From a virus, in IMG/VR virus record IMGVR_UViG_3300043811_000074, positions 1-64,000 of that record: a DNA stretch of 64,000 bases. One strand, 5' to 3'. Below the pieces are notes generated by a model. The model was not told where the DNA came from. It saw only the letters and a list, made by a program, of their open reading frames with translations, and ran no database searches. The position numbers and the translations under genes are program-made. Positions 15,684 through 25,632 of this stretch are shown piece after piece. The stretch's first letter is position 1. Every line of letters begins with the position of its first letter.

Positions 15684-18348
15684 CGATGAAGAAGCCGGCG
15701 CAAATGCTGCGCTGTTGACTCCAGAAGAACACGCGCTCGCCACTCAACTGAACCTTGATCTTGCTGCTGCTAGTAAAGCAGGCGACAAGGCAAAAGTCAG
15801 GGAAATAGAAGTACGTCTCAAACAAATCGATCCTTTTAATCAGGCCGTTTTTGGTTATGGTCAAACGGCCGGTACATTTCTTGATCCTAGGCAAACATTA
15901 AGCGAGACAGAAGTCGAAGCTACGAGAAAGCGTCTCACTTATGGGACAGCTGCCGAACGTGCAGCCGCACAAAGTTCGTTTAGTCAACCGCAACTCAGCG
16001 CGCTGGCGCAGCAACTCAAGGCATTGGAGCCTGAATTTACCGATGCTGATTTGCTGGCGATGGACGATAACGAAATTGCAGCAAATATCAAGATTCGGCA
16101 ACCTGTCCAGGAACAAACAAAGTCGGTCGGTTTGCACAGTTTCCTTTCGGCAGACAAGCCGCTGTCCATCAAGCAATTAAGCAAATTGTCAGGCTTGCCA
16201 GCCGATCAGGTTGGTATGGACTTAAAGCCGTTGCTTGAAGCGGGGCATATCGAAAGCAAGGTCATTCGCGGCAATGTGACCTACCGTTCTACTCAGCAGT
16301 TTTTCACCGGCGGCGAAATCCAAGGCGAAGGTGGTCCCACGGACGATGCCGAGACGATCAAGGCCAGTCCCGGCGAGTTCGTCGAGCAAGCCTCTGCCGT
16401 ATCCCGTGAAGGTCCGGCGAAGATGGAAGCCCTGAATGAGGGGCAGGCGCATATCGTCGGCAACGCGCCCGGCTTTTCCCACGGCGGCTTACTGGGCCGT
16501 GCGCGTCCGGGCGTGCTGCGCGGTGCAGGCATGGGGCCAGAACAGCAAGGACCGCCCGGCCCGCGCCCGCTCATGGGGGGGCCGCCGCGCCGTCCGCCAG
16601 CGCCACCGCCAGTTGCGACGATGCCGGAGCCAGAAGAACCGACACCGCCCAGCACGTCTACCGATCCGACCGTCGCAGCGCACGATCGCGCGGCAGCGGA
16701 ACGGTTGCAACGGTACGCGGCAGAACACAAGGCGCAACAGGCGGCAGCACGAGCGGCGCAACAGGCCGCCATACCAGCGCAACGACCGCCGCGCACCGTG
16801 GCACAAGATGCCATGTCGGCGCTCTACGGCGTTGTGCCGCTGCCGCTGGCGCCGACGCCGCCTATCCCGGCCAGTACGCTCGCGCAAGGCTTATACGGCA
16901 CGCAGCCACCGCAGCCAATGGCGCACGCTATTCCGCTTGGACCGCAGCAAGACCCGGCCCTCCTGAGCCGCACACAGAAGATTTACAGCGAGTTGACGGC
17001 GAAATCCGATCAGCAGCGGGCCTTGACCGCGCAGGCAGCCGGGACGCCGTATCAACCATTAAATCAGCAACAGCAGCAAGCCCTGTACGCGCAAGCGGCA
17101 GGCCGGGCGCTGCAAGAGTTTGAAGCAAAGACAAGGCTGGCCGGCGCGGGCCTGGATGCGTTCGGGCGGCGTGCCATCACCATCGCGGGCGGCCTGATCC
17201 GTGGCGGCGCGGCTGGAGTCATGGGCGCGGCAGGGTCGATCCCGGCCCTGTCTCAGACGGTCGGCGGCTCGGTCGGTCTGGTCCGCGGCGAGATTGGGAT
17301 TATTCTCGCGCCGACGTTGCTGAATCTGGCGAGCGGGTTACAAGGCTTGTCGCGCCGATTGCAGAGCATTTCGCCGGAAGGCAGGAGTGGCCTCAATACG
17401 CTGGCGGTCAGTGCGCTCGCAATGGGCGGGGGCATGCGCCTGGGCGGTATGCTTGGCATGGGCAGTGCCGCCGGGTTAGGTATCGGTCTGTTGTCAATGG
17501 GTCTGATGCGCTCGGGGCAGCAAGGCGGACAGGGATTGGGAGCGGTTGAGAAGACAGCGGAACAGCTGGCCGTCACGTTCGGGCATCTGATGAAGGCGCT
17601 GGATCCGGCAATTGTCGGGTTAGGGCGGCTGACGGAAGCAGCACTGCGCATGGGTGGCGGGGCGCTGCAATTCGTGGACAAGATTGGCAGCGTTGCCGGG
17701 CCATCGGGCGGCGGCATGTTGCTCACGGCCTTGACTGGCGCTGCAATCGGCAGTTGGATGACGCGCAGTAGCGTTGGCCGTGGCAGCAGTAGCGCGGCTC
17801 TTGCCGCTTTCGAGGGTGCAGGGTCAGGCAGCGGCAATCGGTTCGGTGGCTTCTTCGGCACACGCCGTGGTATGTTGGCTGGGGCAGGCTTGGCAGTCGG
17901 TGCAGAATTGGCCGGAAGTGCTGATGAGCGGCACGGTCCAACCTGGCAAGGCAATATCGGTTGGACAGCGATGGGAGCAAGTATCGGCTCAGCCATTGCG
18001 CCAGGGTTCGGCACAGCCATTGGTGCGGTTATCGGTCATGGCGCGCACTTATTATCTCATAGAATGGGTTGGATCGGTGGCGCGGCAGCGCCTTCGGAGG
18101 GCGGCTTGACCCGTCCCGAAGGCGTTACACAGCAGCAATGGAGTCAGTTCATGGCCGTCGGGACCGGCTTTCAAAGTCGCTCTGGCGGTCTGGAAGGTCT
18201 GCACGAGATGCTGCAACAAGAGGCTGTTCGCGACCCGATGCAGCAAGCGAACTTTGAGCAGCAAATGCGCGTCTTGCAACAGATTGAGCAGCACTTGCGA
18301 CCTGGGGCCAGTGTCCCCGGCGCTCCCACTGGACTCAGGTTTGATTAA
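15658..18348 (+). CDS. Tail tape measure protein
   Basis: 896 aa, the largest tail gene after the chaperones. Residues ~215-260 carry the motif typical of tape measures: FTGGEIQGEGG, KASPGEFVEQASAV, then an ALNEG end. A winged-helix-like segment (SIKQLSKLSGLPADQVGMDL, residues ~165-215) precedes it, which is unusual. The middle is Pro/Gln/Ala rich and the last 350 residues are Gly/Ala-rich with several hydrophobic segments (e.g. GAAGLGIGLLSMGLMRSG-like stretches) that could insert into the host membrane. It sets tail length and helps DNA entry. Confidence 0.85.
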   Translation: MADTPARPDDEEAGANAALLTPEEHALATQLNLDLAAASKAGDKAKVREIEVRLKQIDPFNQAVFGYGQTAGTFLDPRQTLSETEVEATRKRLTYGTAAERAAAQSSFSQPQLSALAQQLKALEPEFTDADLLAMDDNEIAANIKIRQPVQEQTKSVGLHSFLSADKPLSIKQLSKLSGLPADQVGMDLKPLLEAGHIESKVIRGNVTYRSTQQFFTGGEIQGEGGPTDDAETIKASPGEFVEQASAVSREGPAKMEALNEGQAHIVGNAPGFSHGGLLGRARPGVLRGAGMGPEQQGPPGPRPLMGGPPRRPPAPPPVATMPEPEEPTPPSTSTDPTVAAHDRAAAERLQRYAAEHKAQQAAARAAQQAAIPAQRPPRTVAQDAMSALYGVVPLPLAPTPPIPASTLAQGLYGTQPPQPMAHAIPLGPQQDPALLSRTQKIYSELTAKSDQQRALTAQAAGTPYQPLNQQQQQALYAQAAGRALQEFEAKTRLAGAGLDAFGRRAITIAGGLIRGGAAGVMGAAGSIPALSQTVGGSVGLVRGEIGIILAPTLLNLASGLQGLSRRLQSISPEGRSGLNTLAVSALAMGGGMRLGGMLGMGSAAGLGIGLLSMGLMRSGQQGGQGLGAVEKTAEQLAVTFGHLMKALDPAIVGLGRLTEAALRMGGGALQFVDKIGSVAGPSGGGMLLTALTGAAIGSWMTRSSVGRGSSSAALAAFEGAGSGSGNRFGGFFGTRRGMLAGAGLAVGAELAGSADERHGPTWQGNIGWTAMGASIGSAIAPGFGTAIGAVIGHGAHLLSHRMGWIGGAAAPSEGGLTRPEGVTQQQWSQFMAVGTGFQSRSGGLEGLHEMLQQEAVRDPMQQANFEQQMRVLQQIEQHLRPGASVPGAPTGLRFD

Positions 18349-19646
18349 TGGGCGTCGGCAATTATTACAACTGGCCCGATCCGCAAGTCAATCTGCCGGT
18401 GCGCGAAGCAAGCGGCGCGTCCCCGGAGTTTCTGTTAGATCAGGAATTCGATCAAGTTGATTGGATTGGTTGGATTCCGTGGTCTTCTGGCCTGGACTTG
18501 TTTCAATCGTTGCAAGTTTACAAGCAAGCATTTGAGGGATTCACGACAGTTGGGTTAGCAATTCCAGGCTCGCCTTTGATCGGTCAATGGCCTAATACAT
18601 TTTTATGGTATCAGCGCGCATTGCCTGCCAAGCATCCGGCCTATGGTGGCCCCGGCTACATCTGGTGCAAATCCATCAAGGGAGAAGGATTTATTCCAGA
18701 AGGCAAAGCCGTTGACGGTACAGCACGTTTCGCAGAAGCGAAGGTCCGCATAACCTTTACTACACGTCCTGATTTTCTAATGAACGACAATGATATGCTT
18801 GGATTGCAAATTAGTCGCCATTGGGACTTTCTTGGTGATATTGCTCTCGGCAGAAGACCCTGGGACAGTACCTATAGAACAACCGTCGCTGATGATGCGA
18901 CGCTTTTGCGCTATGTCGTAATGGAGAGATTTTATCGGTCGCGTTATCAAACGATTCCGAGCTTGAGCGGAGCCAAATGGAATAATCTGCCATTTGGCAC
19001 AAGCCCTTTATTCATTGCAGTTGCGCCCGTCTTTCAAACAACCTTCATCATCATCACCGAATCGGAATTGCACGTCACGCAAATGCAAATTCCGATTGAG
19101 AACATCCCGCATGAAGCGATTGAATACGCCATTGGCAAAACGAATCTCTATCAATACGGCATTGGCGGCAGTGGAGTTTTTAATGACGGCAGCCTGCAAC
19201 CTGCTTTCGGCCCATTTGGACCTGGCACAATGCTATGTATGGCCCCGCAGATTTCCAAGCCATACGTTGCGCCGAATCGGCGTTACTGCGTGGACATCAA
19301 GTTTATATTTTACATTTTTCCTAATGGCGTGACAAGCAGTGGACAAGCCTTTGGTGGTGCAAATTGGGCTTATCGGGCCGATATAACTAACAACCAAAAT
19401 CGCGGTTGGTTTCCGTTCTCCAGGAACGGCCTAGTTTATATGCAGCCTAATACTGGCAACATCATGATCCAATTACCTGGCCCAGATGTGTTGGCACGTT
19501 CAGCAACTCAGGGACCGCCGCCACCGAATGACCCGGTTGCTTCATTTTTATATTTTCCGCCAGCAGACTTCAACCTGTTGCATCGCCCGCGCGGTTCGCT
19601 TCGACCTAATCCGGACGGCAGCGTAAAGGTATACGCTTCGGTCTAA
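18348..19646 (+). CDS. Probable distal tail / baseplate protein (432 aa)
   Basis: Its ATG shares a base with the tape-measure stop (TAATG). It is rich in aromatic residues (many Trp, Tyr, Phe) and Pro/Gly, as in distal tail and baseplate hub proteins, and holds the position after the tape measure. No catalytic motif is seen. It ends tail-to-tail, overlapping a minus-strand gene by 4 nt. Confidence 0.55.
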   Translation: MGVGNYYNWPDPQVNLPVREASGASPEFLLDQEFDQVDWIGWIPWSSGLDLFQSLQVYKQAFEGFTTVGLAIPGSPLIGQWPNTFLWYQRALPAKHPAYGGPGYIWCKSIKGEGFIPEGKAVDGTARFAEAKVRITFTTRPDFLMNDNDMLGLQISRHWDFLGDIALGRRPWDSTYRTTVADDATLLRYVVMERFYRSRYQTIPSLSGAKWNNLPFGTSPLFIAVAPVFQTTFIIITESELHVTQMQIPIENIPHEAIEYAIGKTNLYQYGIGGSGVFNDGSLQPAFGPFGPGTMLCMAPQISKPYVAPNRRYCVDIKFIFYIFPNGVTSSGQAFGGANWAYRADITNNQNRGWFPFSRNGLVYMQPNTGNIMIQLPGPDVLARSATQGPPPPNDPVASFLYFPPADFNLLHRPRGSLRPNPDGSVKVYASV

Positions 19647-20014
19647 CGCGACATAAGCCATGCGCCCGCGATGGAGTTGACCACGGAAAGGGCCAGCCCG
19701 ATGGAGCAAAGGATAATGCCAGTCCTAGCAAGCTGTTCGCTGCCTGGTTTGTGGCTTAAGCGACCAAGGCAGAGGCCCGTAATGCTGATCGGCAGGCCGA
19801 AGATGGGTAGAAGCCAAGCGACCATGCTGATGCGCCCGAGGATCATGGAAGTGATAGCAGCCGTTTCTTTCGGCTCGGCTGGTTCATCAGTTAGCGTGGC
19901 CGTTGGAAGCGGCACGATCAGCAGTTGCCGGCAGCGCGAGCAAAGAACTTGCTGCCCGTCTGGAACAGCAGTAAAACCGACCTGAGAGCATTTCGGACAG
20001 GTGAAGTGGATCAT
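19643..20014 (-). CDS. Zinc-ribbon plus two-helix membrane protein (DUF4190-like), host-type
   Basis: 123 aa on the strand opposite to the tail genes. The N-terminal zinc ribbon (FTCPKCSQVGF ... VLCSRCRQLLIVPL, two CxxC pairs) is followed by two transmembrane helices (LPIFGLPISITGLCLGRL and ILCSIGLALSVVNSIAGAW). This plan matches small membrane proteins frequent in planctomycete genomes and is not a virion gene, so it is probably a moron gene acquired from a host. Confidence 0.75.
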   Translation of the reverse strand: MIHFTCPKCSQVGFTAVPDGQQVLCSRCRQLLIVPLPTATLTDEPAEPKETAAITSMILGRISMVAWLLPIFGLPISITGLCLGRLSHKPGSEQLARTGIILCSIGLALSVVNSIAGAWLMSR

Positions 20015-20078
20015 TGGTGTTCTCCGCTAGGTCATTCGCCGGGCAACGTCTGACATTTTAGCACAGAGGAAAAGTTTT

Positions 20079-22781
20079 GTGCGTCCCGACAAGTTCAAAG
20101 CCATTGGCAACCATCCTTTTCTGCGGCAATTCGCGGACGAATGGGCGCTCATGGCCGATGCTATCGGGCAACTGCAAAACAACGCACAAGACGGCATCTC
20201 ACAATTCGACCGCAACGTAAAACCAGAATTTCCGATTATCGCCCGGATCACGGGCCAAAATGCTGCCGTCCCCTCTGCCTATTCGTGGACGCTGGAAATC
20301 GAAGATCAGGTCACGACGGGCATCTATGACGACAATCAGCAAGCGGGTGTCACGGGCGGACCTGGGACGTATACCGATGGTTCGTCCATGTTGCCGGCCT
20401 TCGAGCGATCCGGCAATACACAAGTGCCTATCGACGGCTCGGCGTTTGTGGAATTGCATCCGGCCTCAACCGGGCCGTGGTTCTGGTTCGATTGGATACC
20501 TGACCCTGACCCGGAAATAATCCTCGTTTCTTCCGTTTGTCTCGCTGGTTCGTCGCAGGCCGTCGCGGGCACGTCCACGTTGCTCACGTCAGCCAGCACG
20601 CCGACGAATATCACCGGCGCGGTCCTGACGTTCACAACTACGGCGGTAAACACCAACCTTGAAGTCGTCGGCGTCTTTGACTTCAACCTCGTGGTTGCCG
20701 TTTCCCTATCAAACAAGGTCTACGGCGTGCTGTCCGTGGATACCGTGGCGCAAGCGACCATCGCGGAACTTGGCTCACCGTTGCTCGGCAGTCCCGGCAC
20801 GACGGCAACCGTGATGCAGAAGTGGGTGCTGAACCTGGGACCGGGCACGCACACGCTCCAGCTGCAAGGCTACATGCAAACCGTAGTCGCGGGGGACACG
20901 GCCACGGCGAGCGCGAATACGACGCTGACCGTGGGGCCAAACTCGCTGGCCGTGCAGAAGCGGCAACTGCTGCCGGGCGGCTTAGTAGGACCGCCGGTCT
21001 GCTATTACAACCCCGCCGACTGCCTATGTCCGGGAAGCGGCGGTGGTGGGCCGGGCCTGGTGCTGACGAGTTGCTGCCCCAATGGGCTGCCGACGGTTAT
21101 TCCTCTCAACATCGTCGGCGGCAGTTTTGCGGGCGTCTACCAGCTGGCGAACGCCGGGGACGGTATTGCAACCCATTGGTACTGGACAGGCACGGTGGCG
21201 GGTCACACGCTGACGATCACGTTGGCCTGTGCCGGATCGGGTTGCAGCGGGTTTACGCTCTTGGTCGTTTGGAATGCGACCACTTATTTCAACTCGCAAG
21301 CGCCCGATGCGGGGTGCAACTGCGACTGCCTGACCTGGACGGGCACGGGCGGCGGCGCGGGGATCGTGGCGAGCAACTGCCAGATTGGGCCGGGGCCAGT
21401 GGTCAACACTTGCTGTCCTGGTGGGATGCAGTTGGTGTTGCCGGTCAGCTACGTCACGGCAGCGGGCACAACCACGGGGACGATCACCTACGATCCGAGT
21501 ATCAACGCCTGGCGCGGCATTTTCCCAGGCGATGCCGATTGCGCCGCGGCGGGCGTTTTGATCCAGTGCATCGGCGGACAGTGGGTGCTGGAGGCGGGGA
21601 CGGGGAGCGTTACGGCCACGGCGTTCAGTTGCGGCAATACACCGTACCTCTATTTCGCCAACGTGCAGACGATCATCCCATGCAGCACGGGCACGTTGAT
21701 TGTCGGGACCGGCGCAGTCACGCCGTGCTACTGCCCAGCCGGGACGATCCTGCCCACGGTGGTGGCGCTATCGGTGATTTCTGGCTCCGGGACGTGCGCC
21801 GCGTTCAATGGGCAGGGCTTCAACCTGACCTATGGGCCGACAAGTGGGGTCGGCGGCGTGCCGGGCTGGACGGGCAGCGGCACAATCGGCGGCGTGGCGG
21901 CGAGCGCCATCTTCTATTGCAGCGGTGGCAACTTCGCGCTGCGCATGACGGGACCGGGCGGGACGGCCGATCTTGGCTTTGGGCCAGCGCCGACGTGCGT
22001 ACCCTTCCTCTGGCAATCGCCCGCGTCGTGTTCGGGAAGCGGCGCGGGTTGTTTCGGCTTCTGCTCCGGCGCTGCGGATACGTTCGTGTTTCAGGTCGCG
22101 GGCAACAGTTCCAGCGCGGGCGGCATTACCAGCACGGGCGTCGGCACGGCGCACACGGCCAGTGCCGCCGCGAGCGCCACGATTACGGGCATCACCACCA
22201 ACCCCGGCGACGTGCTGATTGTCGTCGTCGGCGCATCGAACGCGGGCAGGACGCTCGCCAACCTGACCGCGACCTACAACGGTCTGCCGATGGAGTCAGC
22301 GGTCCTACAGAACATCAGCAGCTTCAACTTCGGCGCAACGGTCGTGCAGATATTTACTCTGGCGATCACGCAGGGTCAGACCGGCAACGTGGTCGTGACG
22401 AACAGTTCAGGGGCGACACATATCCTCGAGGCGCAGGCCATCGTGGACAGCAACCTGCCCTTTGGCGTCGTGGACCTGACCGCGACGAACACGGGGACAG
22501 GCGTAGCGCCAGCCGTGGCCGCGACGGGGACCACAAGTCAGGCGAACGAGATTTGCCACGTTGCCTTCTGCTTTGTCAACTCATCGGCTATAACGGTGGG
22601 TACATGGAACAGTCCATTCATCAGCGGCGGGCAGGACGTGCTACAGACACCGGGCGGGGCGCTGCCCGCGATTGGACTCACGGAGGGCTCGGACCTGTTG
22701 AGCGTGACGGGTACGCCGAGTGCGGGGCTGACGGGCTGCACGGCGTTTTATTGGGCCGGGGTGATGATAACCTTGAAGTGA
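20079..22781 (+). CDS. Large Cys-rich beta-repeat tail protein (900 aa)
   Basis: GTG start with AGAGGAAAAG upstream. Residues 1-150 look like a tail-tip adaptor domain (MRPDKFKAIGNHPFLRQFAD...). The rest is Gly/Thr/Ala-rich beta sequence. Three degenerate repeats of ~110 residues begin with CCPNGLPTVIPLN (~residue 331), CCPGGMQLVLPVS (~445) and CYCPAGTILPTVV (~550), each followed by a Trp-rich strand pair and more cysteines. The C-terminal 200 residues form another beta domain. The many paired cysteines are unusual for phage tails and suggest disulfide-stabilised fibre modules. A host-binding role is inferred from position. Confidence 0.7.
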   Translation: MRPDKFKAIGNHPFLRQFADEWALMADAIGQLQNNAQDGISQFDRNVKPEFPIIARITGQNAAVPSAYSWTLEIEDQVTTGIYDDNQQAGVTGGPGTYTDGSSMLPAFERSGNTQVPIDGSAFVELHPASTGPWFWFDWIPDPDPEIILVSSVCLAGSSQAVAGTSTLLTSASTPTNITGAVLTFTTTAVNTNLEVVGVFDFNLVVAVSLSNKVYGVLSVDTVAQATIAELGSPLLGSPGTTATVMQKWVLNLGPGTHTLQLQGYMQTVVAGDTATASANTTLTVGPNSLAVQKRQLLPGGLVGPPVCYYNPADCLCPGSGGGGPGLVLTSCCPNGLPTVIPLNIVGGSFAGVYQLANAGDGIATHWYWTGTVAGHTLTITLACAGSGCSGFTLLVVWNATTYFNSQAPDAGCNCDCLTWTGTGGGAGIVASNCQIGPGPVVNTCCPGGMQLVLPVSYVTAAGTTTGTITYDPSINAWRGIFPGDADCAAAGVLIQCIGGQWVLEAGTGSVTATAFSCGNTPYLYFANVQTIIPCSTGTLIVGTGAVTPCYCPAGTILPTVVALSVISGSGTCAAFNGQGFNLTYGPTSGVGGVPGWTGSGTIGGVAASAIFYCSGGNFALRMTGPGGTADLGFGPAPTCVPFLWQSPASCSGSGAGCFGFCSGAADTFVFQVAGNSSSAGGITSTGVGTAHTASAAASATITGITTNPGDVLIVVVGASNAGRTLANLTATYNGLPMESAVLQNISSFNFGATVVQIFTLAITQGQTGNVVVTNSSGATHILEAQAIVDSNLPFGVVDLTATNTGTGVAPAVAATGTTSQANEICHVAFCFVNSSAITVGTWNSPFISGGQDVLQTPGGALPAIGLTEGSDLLSVTGTPSAGLTGCTAFYWAGVMITLK

Positions 22782-22788
22782 GGCTAAC

Positions 22789-22962
22789 ATGAAATCGGTG
22801 CGCCTGGACGGCTCCGAGAAGCCGAAGCCTGAAGCGCTGAAACCGTGCGGCAGCTGCGGTGGGAATGTTAGGCTCAAGCCGCCTGCCGCGCCAGTGCCGA
22901 CGGGCAAGCGACTCGTGCAACTTGCGCCGTATCGCTTCTTGCTTGTGAGGGATGAGAAATGA
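22789..22962 (+). CDS. Small zinc-binding-like basic protein (57 aa)
   Basis: It begins 8 nt after the long tail gene and ends with an ATGA overlap on the fibre gene, so it is coupled. It has a single CGSCGG motif and a Pro/Lys-rich flank. Function unknown. Confidence 0.55.
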   Translation: MKSVRLDGSEKPKPEALKPCGSCGGNVRLKPPAAPVPTGKRLVQLAPYRFLLVRDEK

Positions 22963-25202
22963 GCCAGCGTCTTGTCACTGTTCCGGCAACACCGTACACG
23001 AGCGCGCCGGGTGTCAACGATGACACCCACCTGGGTTTCGTGACGGGTTGCTCGTTCGTTATCGACGTGACGCACGGCAACGCTTATTTCTGCACGTCGG
23101 CGGCGCTCGGCGCGGCGACGTGGGTGACGCTCGGCAACGCAGGCGGTTCCACATCCATTACCACGGTCGGGACCATCACCATCGGCACTTGGCACGCCAC
23201 GCCGATAGGCTCGGCTTACGGCGGGACAGGTGGCGACAGCAGCGCCGTGACGGGCATTGCGCACGTTGCGGCTGGGGTATGGAGTTACAGCACGATTGCC
23301 ACAGCGGATATTGCTGCCAACGCCGTCACTTCCGCCAAGGTCGATTCATCGGTCATCATCGCCTCGGGCGCAAATGCCTTCACCGGCAATCAGGCAATGG
23401 GCGGTTTCAAGCTCACTGGCCTGGGCAATGCCACGGTGGGCACGGACGCGGCCAACCTGCAAACGGTCGTCGCGCAGATAGTCGCGCTGGCCCAGCTGCC
23501 GCTTTCGGGCGCGGCTTCGACCCTGTTCGGCGTGGGCAGCGGTGGCGCAGGTGCGATTCATACAATCACGCTCGGCAGCGGGCTATCCATGACGGGCAAC
23601 GTGTTGAGCGCCACGAGTGGCAGTGGGACGGTAACGAGCATCATCGCGGGGGCAGGGCTGACGGGCGGGACGATCACGGTCAGCGGGACGGTGGCGATTG
23701 ACTACACGCAAACGCCGACGTGGACGGGCACGCATAGTTATCTGCAAACGGTTGGTACTACTGTAACGGACGCATTGCATTTAGAAAACACAACGGCAGC
23801 ATCGCTCGGCAGTCAACAATACAGCCCCGCGCTTCATTTTAGTGGGCAGGGATGGGCAACAGGAGGCTCAACCAGTCAGTCCGTTGATTATTACTTGCTA
23901 GCACAACCGGCACAAGGGGCAAGCGCTACTGGCGCTCTCATTATTTACCGGCAATTGAACGGAGGCGCTTTGAATGTCTCTGCTCAGTTTTTCAGCGACG
24001 GCAGTGCAAGCATTGGCGCTGGCGGCCCAGGCGGACCAATCGGCAACGGAATTTTCAATGCGGGCATGGGAATCAGAATAAACAACAGTGCCGCATCAGC
24101 TCATTACTTGCGCGGCAATGGGACGAATTACGTCGATTCTGCCCTTCTCGCTGCGGACCTGACCGGCACAGTCGCCATCGCCAACGGCGGCACGAACAGC
24201 AGCACGGCGCTGACCAATGGCTACCTTATCGTTTCCAACAGCGGAGCCATTGTCGGAGCCAGTGCTGCCACAGGCGGCAGCTGGAGCGCCAACAGCAACA
24301 AGCTCACCAGTGTTACCGACCCAACCAATCCGCAGGACGCGGCCACGAAGAATTATGTCGATTTGGCGGTTGCTGCAATCGCCGCTAAGAATGACTGCGC
24401 CGCTGCAACTACAACGGCGTTGGCGGCCTCGACCTACAACAACGGCTCAGCCGGCGTTGGGGCTACTATCACGCTCACTGTTGCTGCTGTCTTGGTCCTC
24501 GACGGGTACACACCGGCGCTCAACGACCGCTTGCTCATCAAGAATCAAGCAAGCGCCGTTCAGAACGGGCTGTATGCTGTCACTACACTGGGCGTCCTGG
24601 GCGTGACACAGGCGGTCTTGACGCGCACAACGGACTTTGACCAACCCGGCGATGGTATCAACGGGGCGCTGGTGTTCGTCCTCAATGGCACGACCAATGG
24701 CAATACGCTTTGGAGTTGTACCACAGCAGCCAGTGTCACCTTTGGCACGACGAACATCAATTGGAGCCAGTTCACTGGTACGACCTACACCGCCGACGAA
24801 ACAACGCTGCATCTGGCAGGCACGACCTTCAGCATCATCTCTACCTACACCGGCCAAACCAGCATCACGACGCTGGGGACGATCACGACTGGCGTTTGGA
24901 ATGGCACGGCAATAGCCAACGCAAACCTCGCGCATTCATCCATCACGATTGCCAGCAGCACGCTGACCGGGACGGGTGCGGTGTCGCTCGGCGGGACAGC
25001 TACGCTCAACGTCAACTACGGCTTCACGAGCAACACAGCCTTGCAGGGCAACACGACCTTGGATCAGATTGCGCCGCCAGCGGCGAACGTGGCTATGGCT
25101 GGTTTCAAGATGACCGGCATGGGCAACGCGACCGTTGCCACGGATAGCTCGACGCTGGCAAATGTCTGGTCCGCGCTCTCTTACTCTCAACTCGGCTTTT
25201 AG
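22959..25202 (+). CDS. Tail fibre protein with short beta repeats (747 aa)
   Basis: Coupled by ATGA to the previous ORF. Composition is very rich in Gly, Thr, Ser and Ala. Internal repeats include TSITTVGTITIGTWH (~70) with TSITTLGTITTGVWN (~640), and GGFKLTGLGNATVGTD (~148) with AGFKMTGMGNATVATD (~720). The segment DPTNPQDAATKNYVD (~455) is the signature of phage tail fibre/collar repeats. A module near residues 608-650 recurs in the later fibre gene at 26435. It probably forms a trimeric receptor-binding fibre. Confidence 0.8.
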   Translation: MSQRLVTVPATPYTSAPGVNDDTHLGFVTGCSFVIDVTHGNAYFCTSAALGAATWVTLGNAGGSTSITTVGTITIGTWHATPIGSAYGGTGGDSSAVTGIAHVAAGVWSYSTIATADIAANAVTSAKVDSSVIIASGANAFTGNQAMGGFKLTGLGNATVGTDAANLQTVVAQIVALAQLPLSGAASTLFGVGSGGAGAIHTITLGSGLSMTGNVLSATSGSGTVTSIIAGAGLTGGTITVSGTVAIDYTQTPTWTGTHSYLQTVGTTVTDALHLENTTAASLGSQQYSPALHFSGQGWATGGSTSQSVDYYLLAQPAQGASATGALIIYRQLNGGALNVSAQFFSDGSASIGAGGPGGPIGNGIFNAGMGIRINNSAASAHYLRGNGTNYVDSALLAADLTGTVAIANGGTNSSTALTNGYLIVSNSGAIVGASAATGGSWSANSNKLTSVTDPTNPQDAATKNYVDLAVAAIAAKNDCAAATTTALAASTYNNGSAGVGATITLTVAAVLVLDGYTPALNDRLLIKNQASAVQNGLYAVTTLGVLGVTQAVLTRTTDFDQPGDGINGALVFVLNGTTNGNTLWSCTTAASVTFGTTNINWSQFTGTTYTADETTLHLAGTTFSIISTYTGQTSITTLGTITTGVWNGTAIANANLAHSSITIASSTLTGTGAVSLGGTATLNVNYGFTSNTALQGNTTLDQIAPPAANVAMAGFKMTGMGNATVATDSSTLANVWSALSYSQLGF

Positions 25203-25212
25203 GGGATAACCA

Positions 25213-25632
25213 ATGGCGGCCAGTAACGTCCCGATCTTCCCGCAGTCCTTCACGTCCACAACGATTCAATTCGCGCCTGGCGATACGACCGCAGAGAAGG
25301 ACATTTTTACGGCTGGCGCAGTCGGGTCAAAGATCAGCGCCATCTATGCGTACAGCACGGACACGGCTGACCGCGATATTGTGCTGTACTTCAAGCCAAG
25401 CGGCGGAACCGACCTCGCCTTCGTGACGATCAAGGTTCCGTTGACGTGCGGCAGCGTGGATACGATTCCCGCCATCAACCTTTTGGCGTCGGCGCAGTTT
25501 CCGCTGATAAAAGACGCGCAGGGCAACAGCTTCTTTTACCTGCCGGCCTCTGGAAAACTTCGTGCTGCGATGGGCACGACGATCACGACGGCCAAAGTAA
25601 TTAATCTTTGGATTGACGCCGCCGACTATTAA
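25213..25632 (+). CDS. Small tail-fibre-associated beta protein (139 aa)
   Basis: Preceded by AGGGGATAACC. It is an all-beta-looking sequence with an acidic/Thr-rich start (TIQFAPGDTTAEKDIFTAGA) resembling small phage tip or decoration proteins. It lies between two fibre genes and ends overlapping the minus-strand homing endonuclease by 4 nt. Confidence 0.6.
   Translation: MAASNVPIFPQSFTSTTIQFAPGDTTAEKDIFTAGAVGSKISAIYAYSTDTADRDIVLYFKPSGGTDLAFVTIKVPLTCGSVDTIPAINLLASAQFPLIKDAQGNSFFYLPASGKLRAAMGTTITTAKVINLWIDAADY

Noticed and set aside
20822-22792. 656-codon plus-strand ORF in a second frame of the Cys-rich tail gene
   Set aside because: It is a high-GC shadow: Arg/Gly/His-rich composition without domains, and the other frame has clear repeats, a ribosome site and a start.
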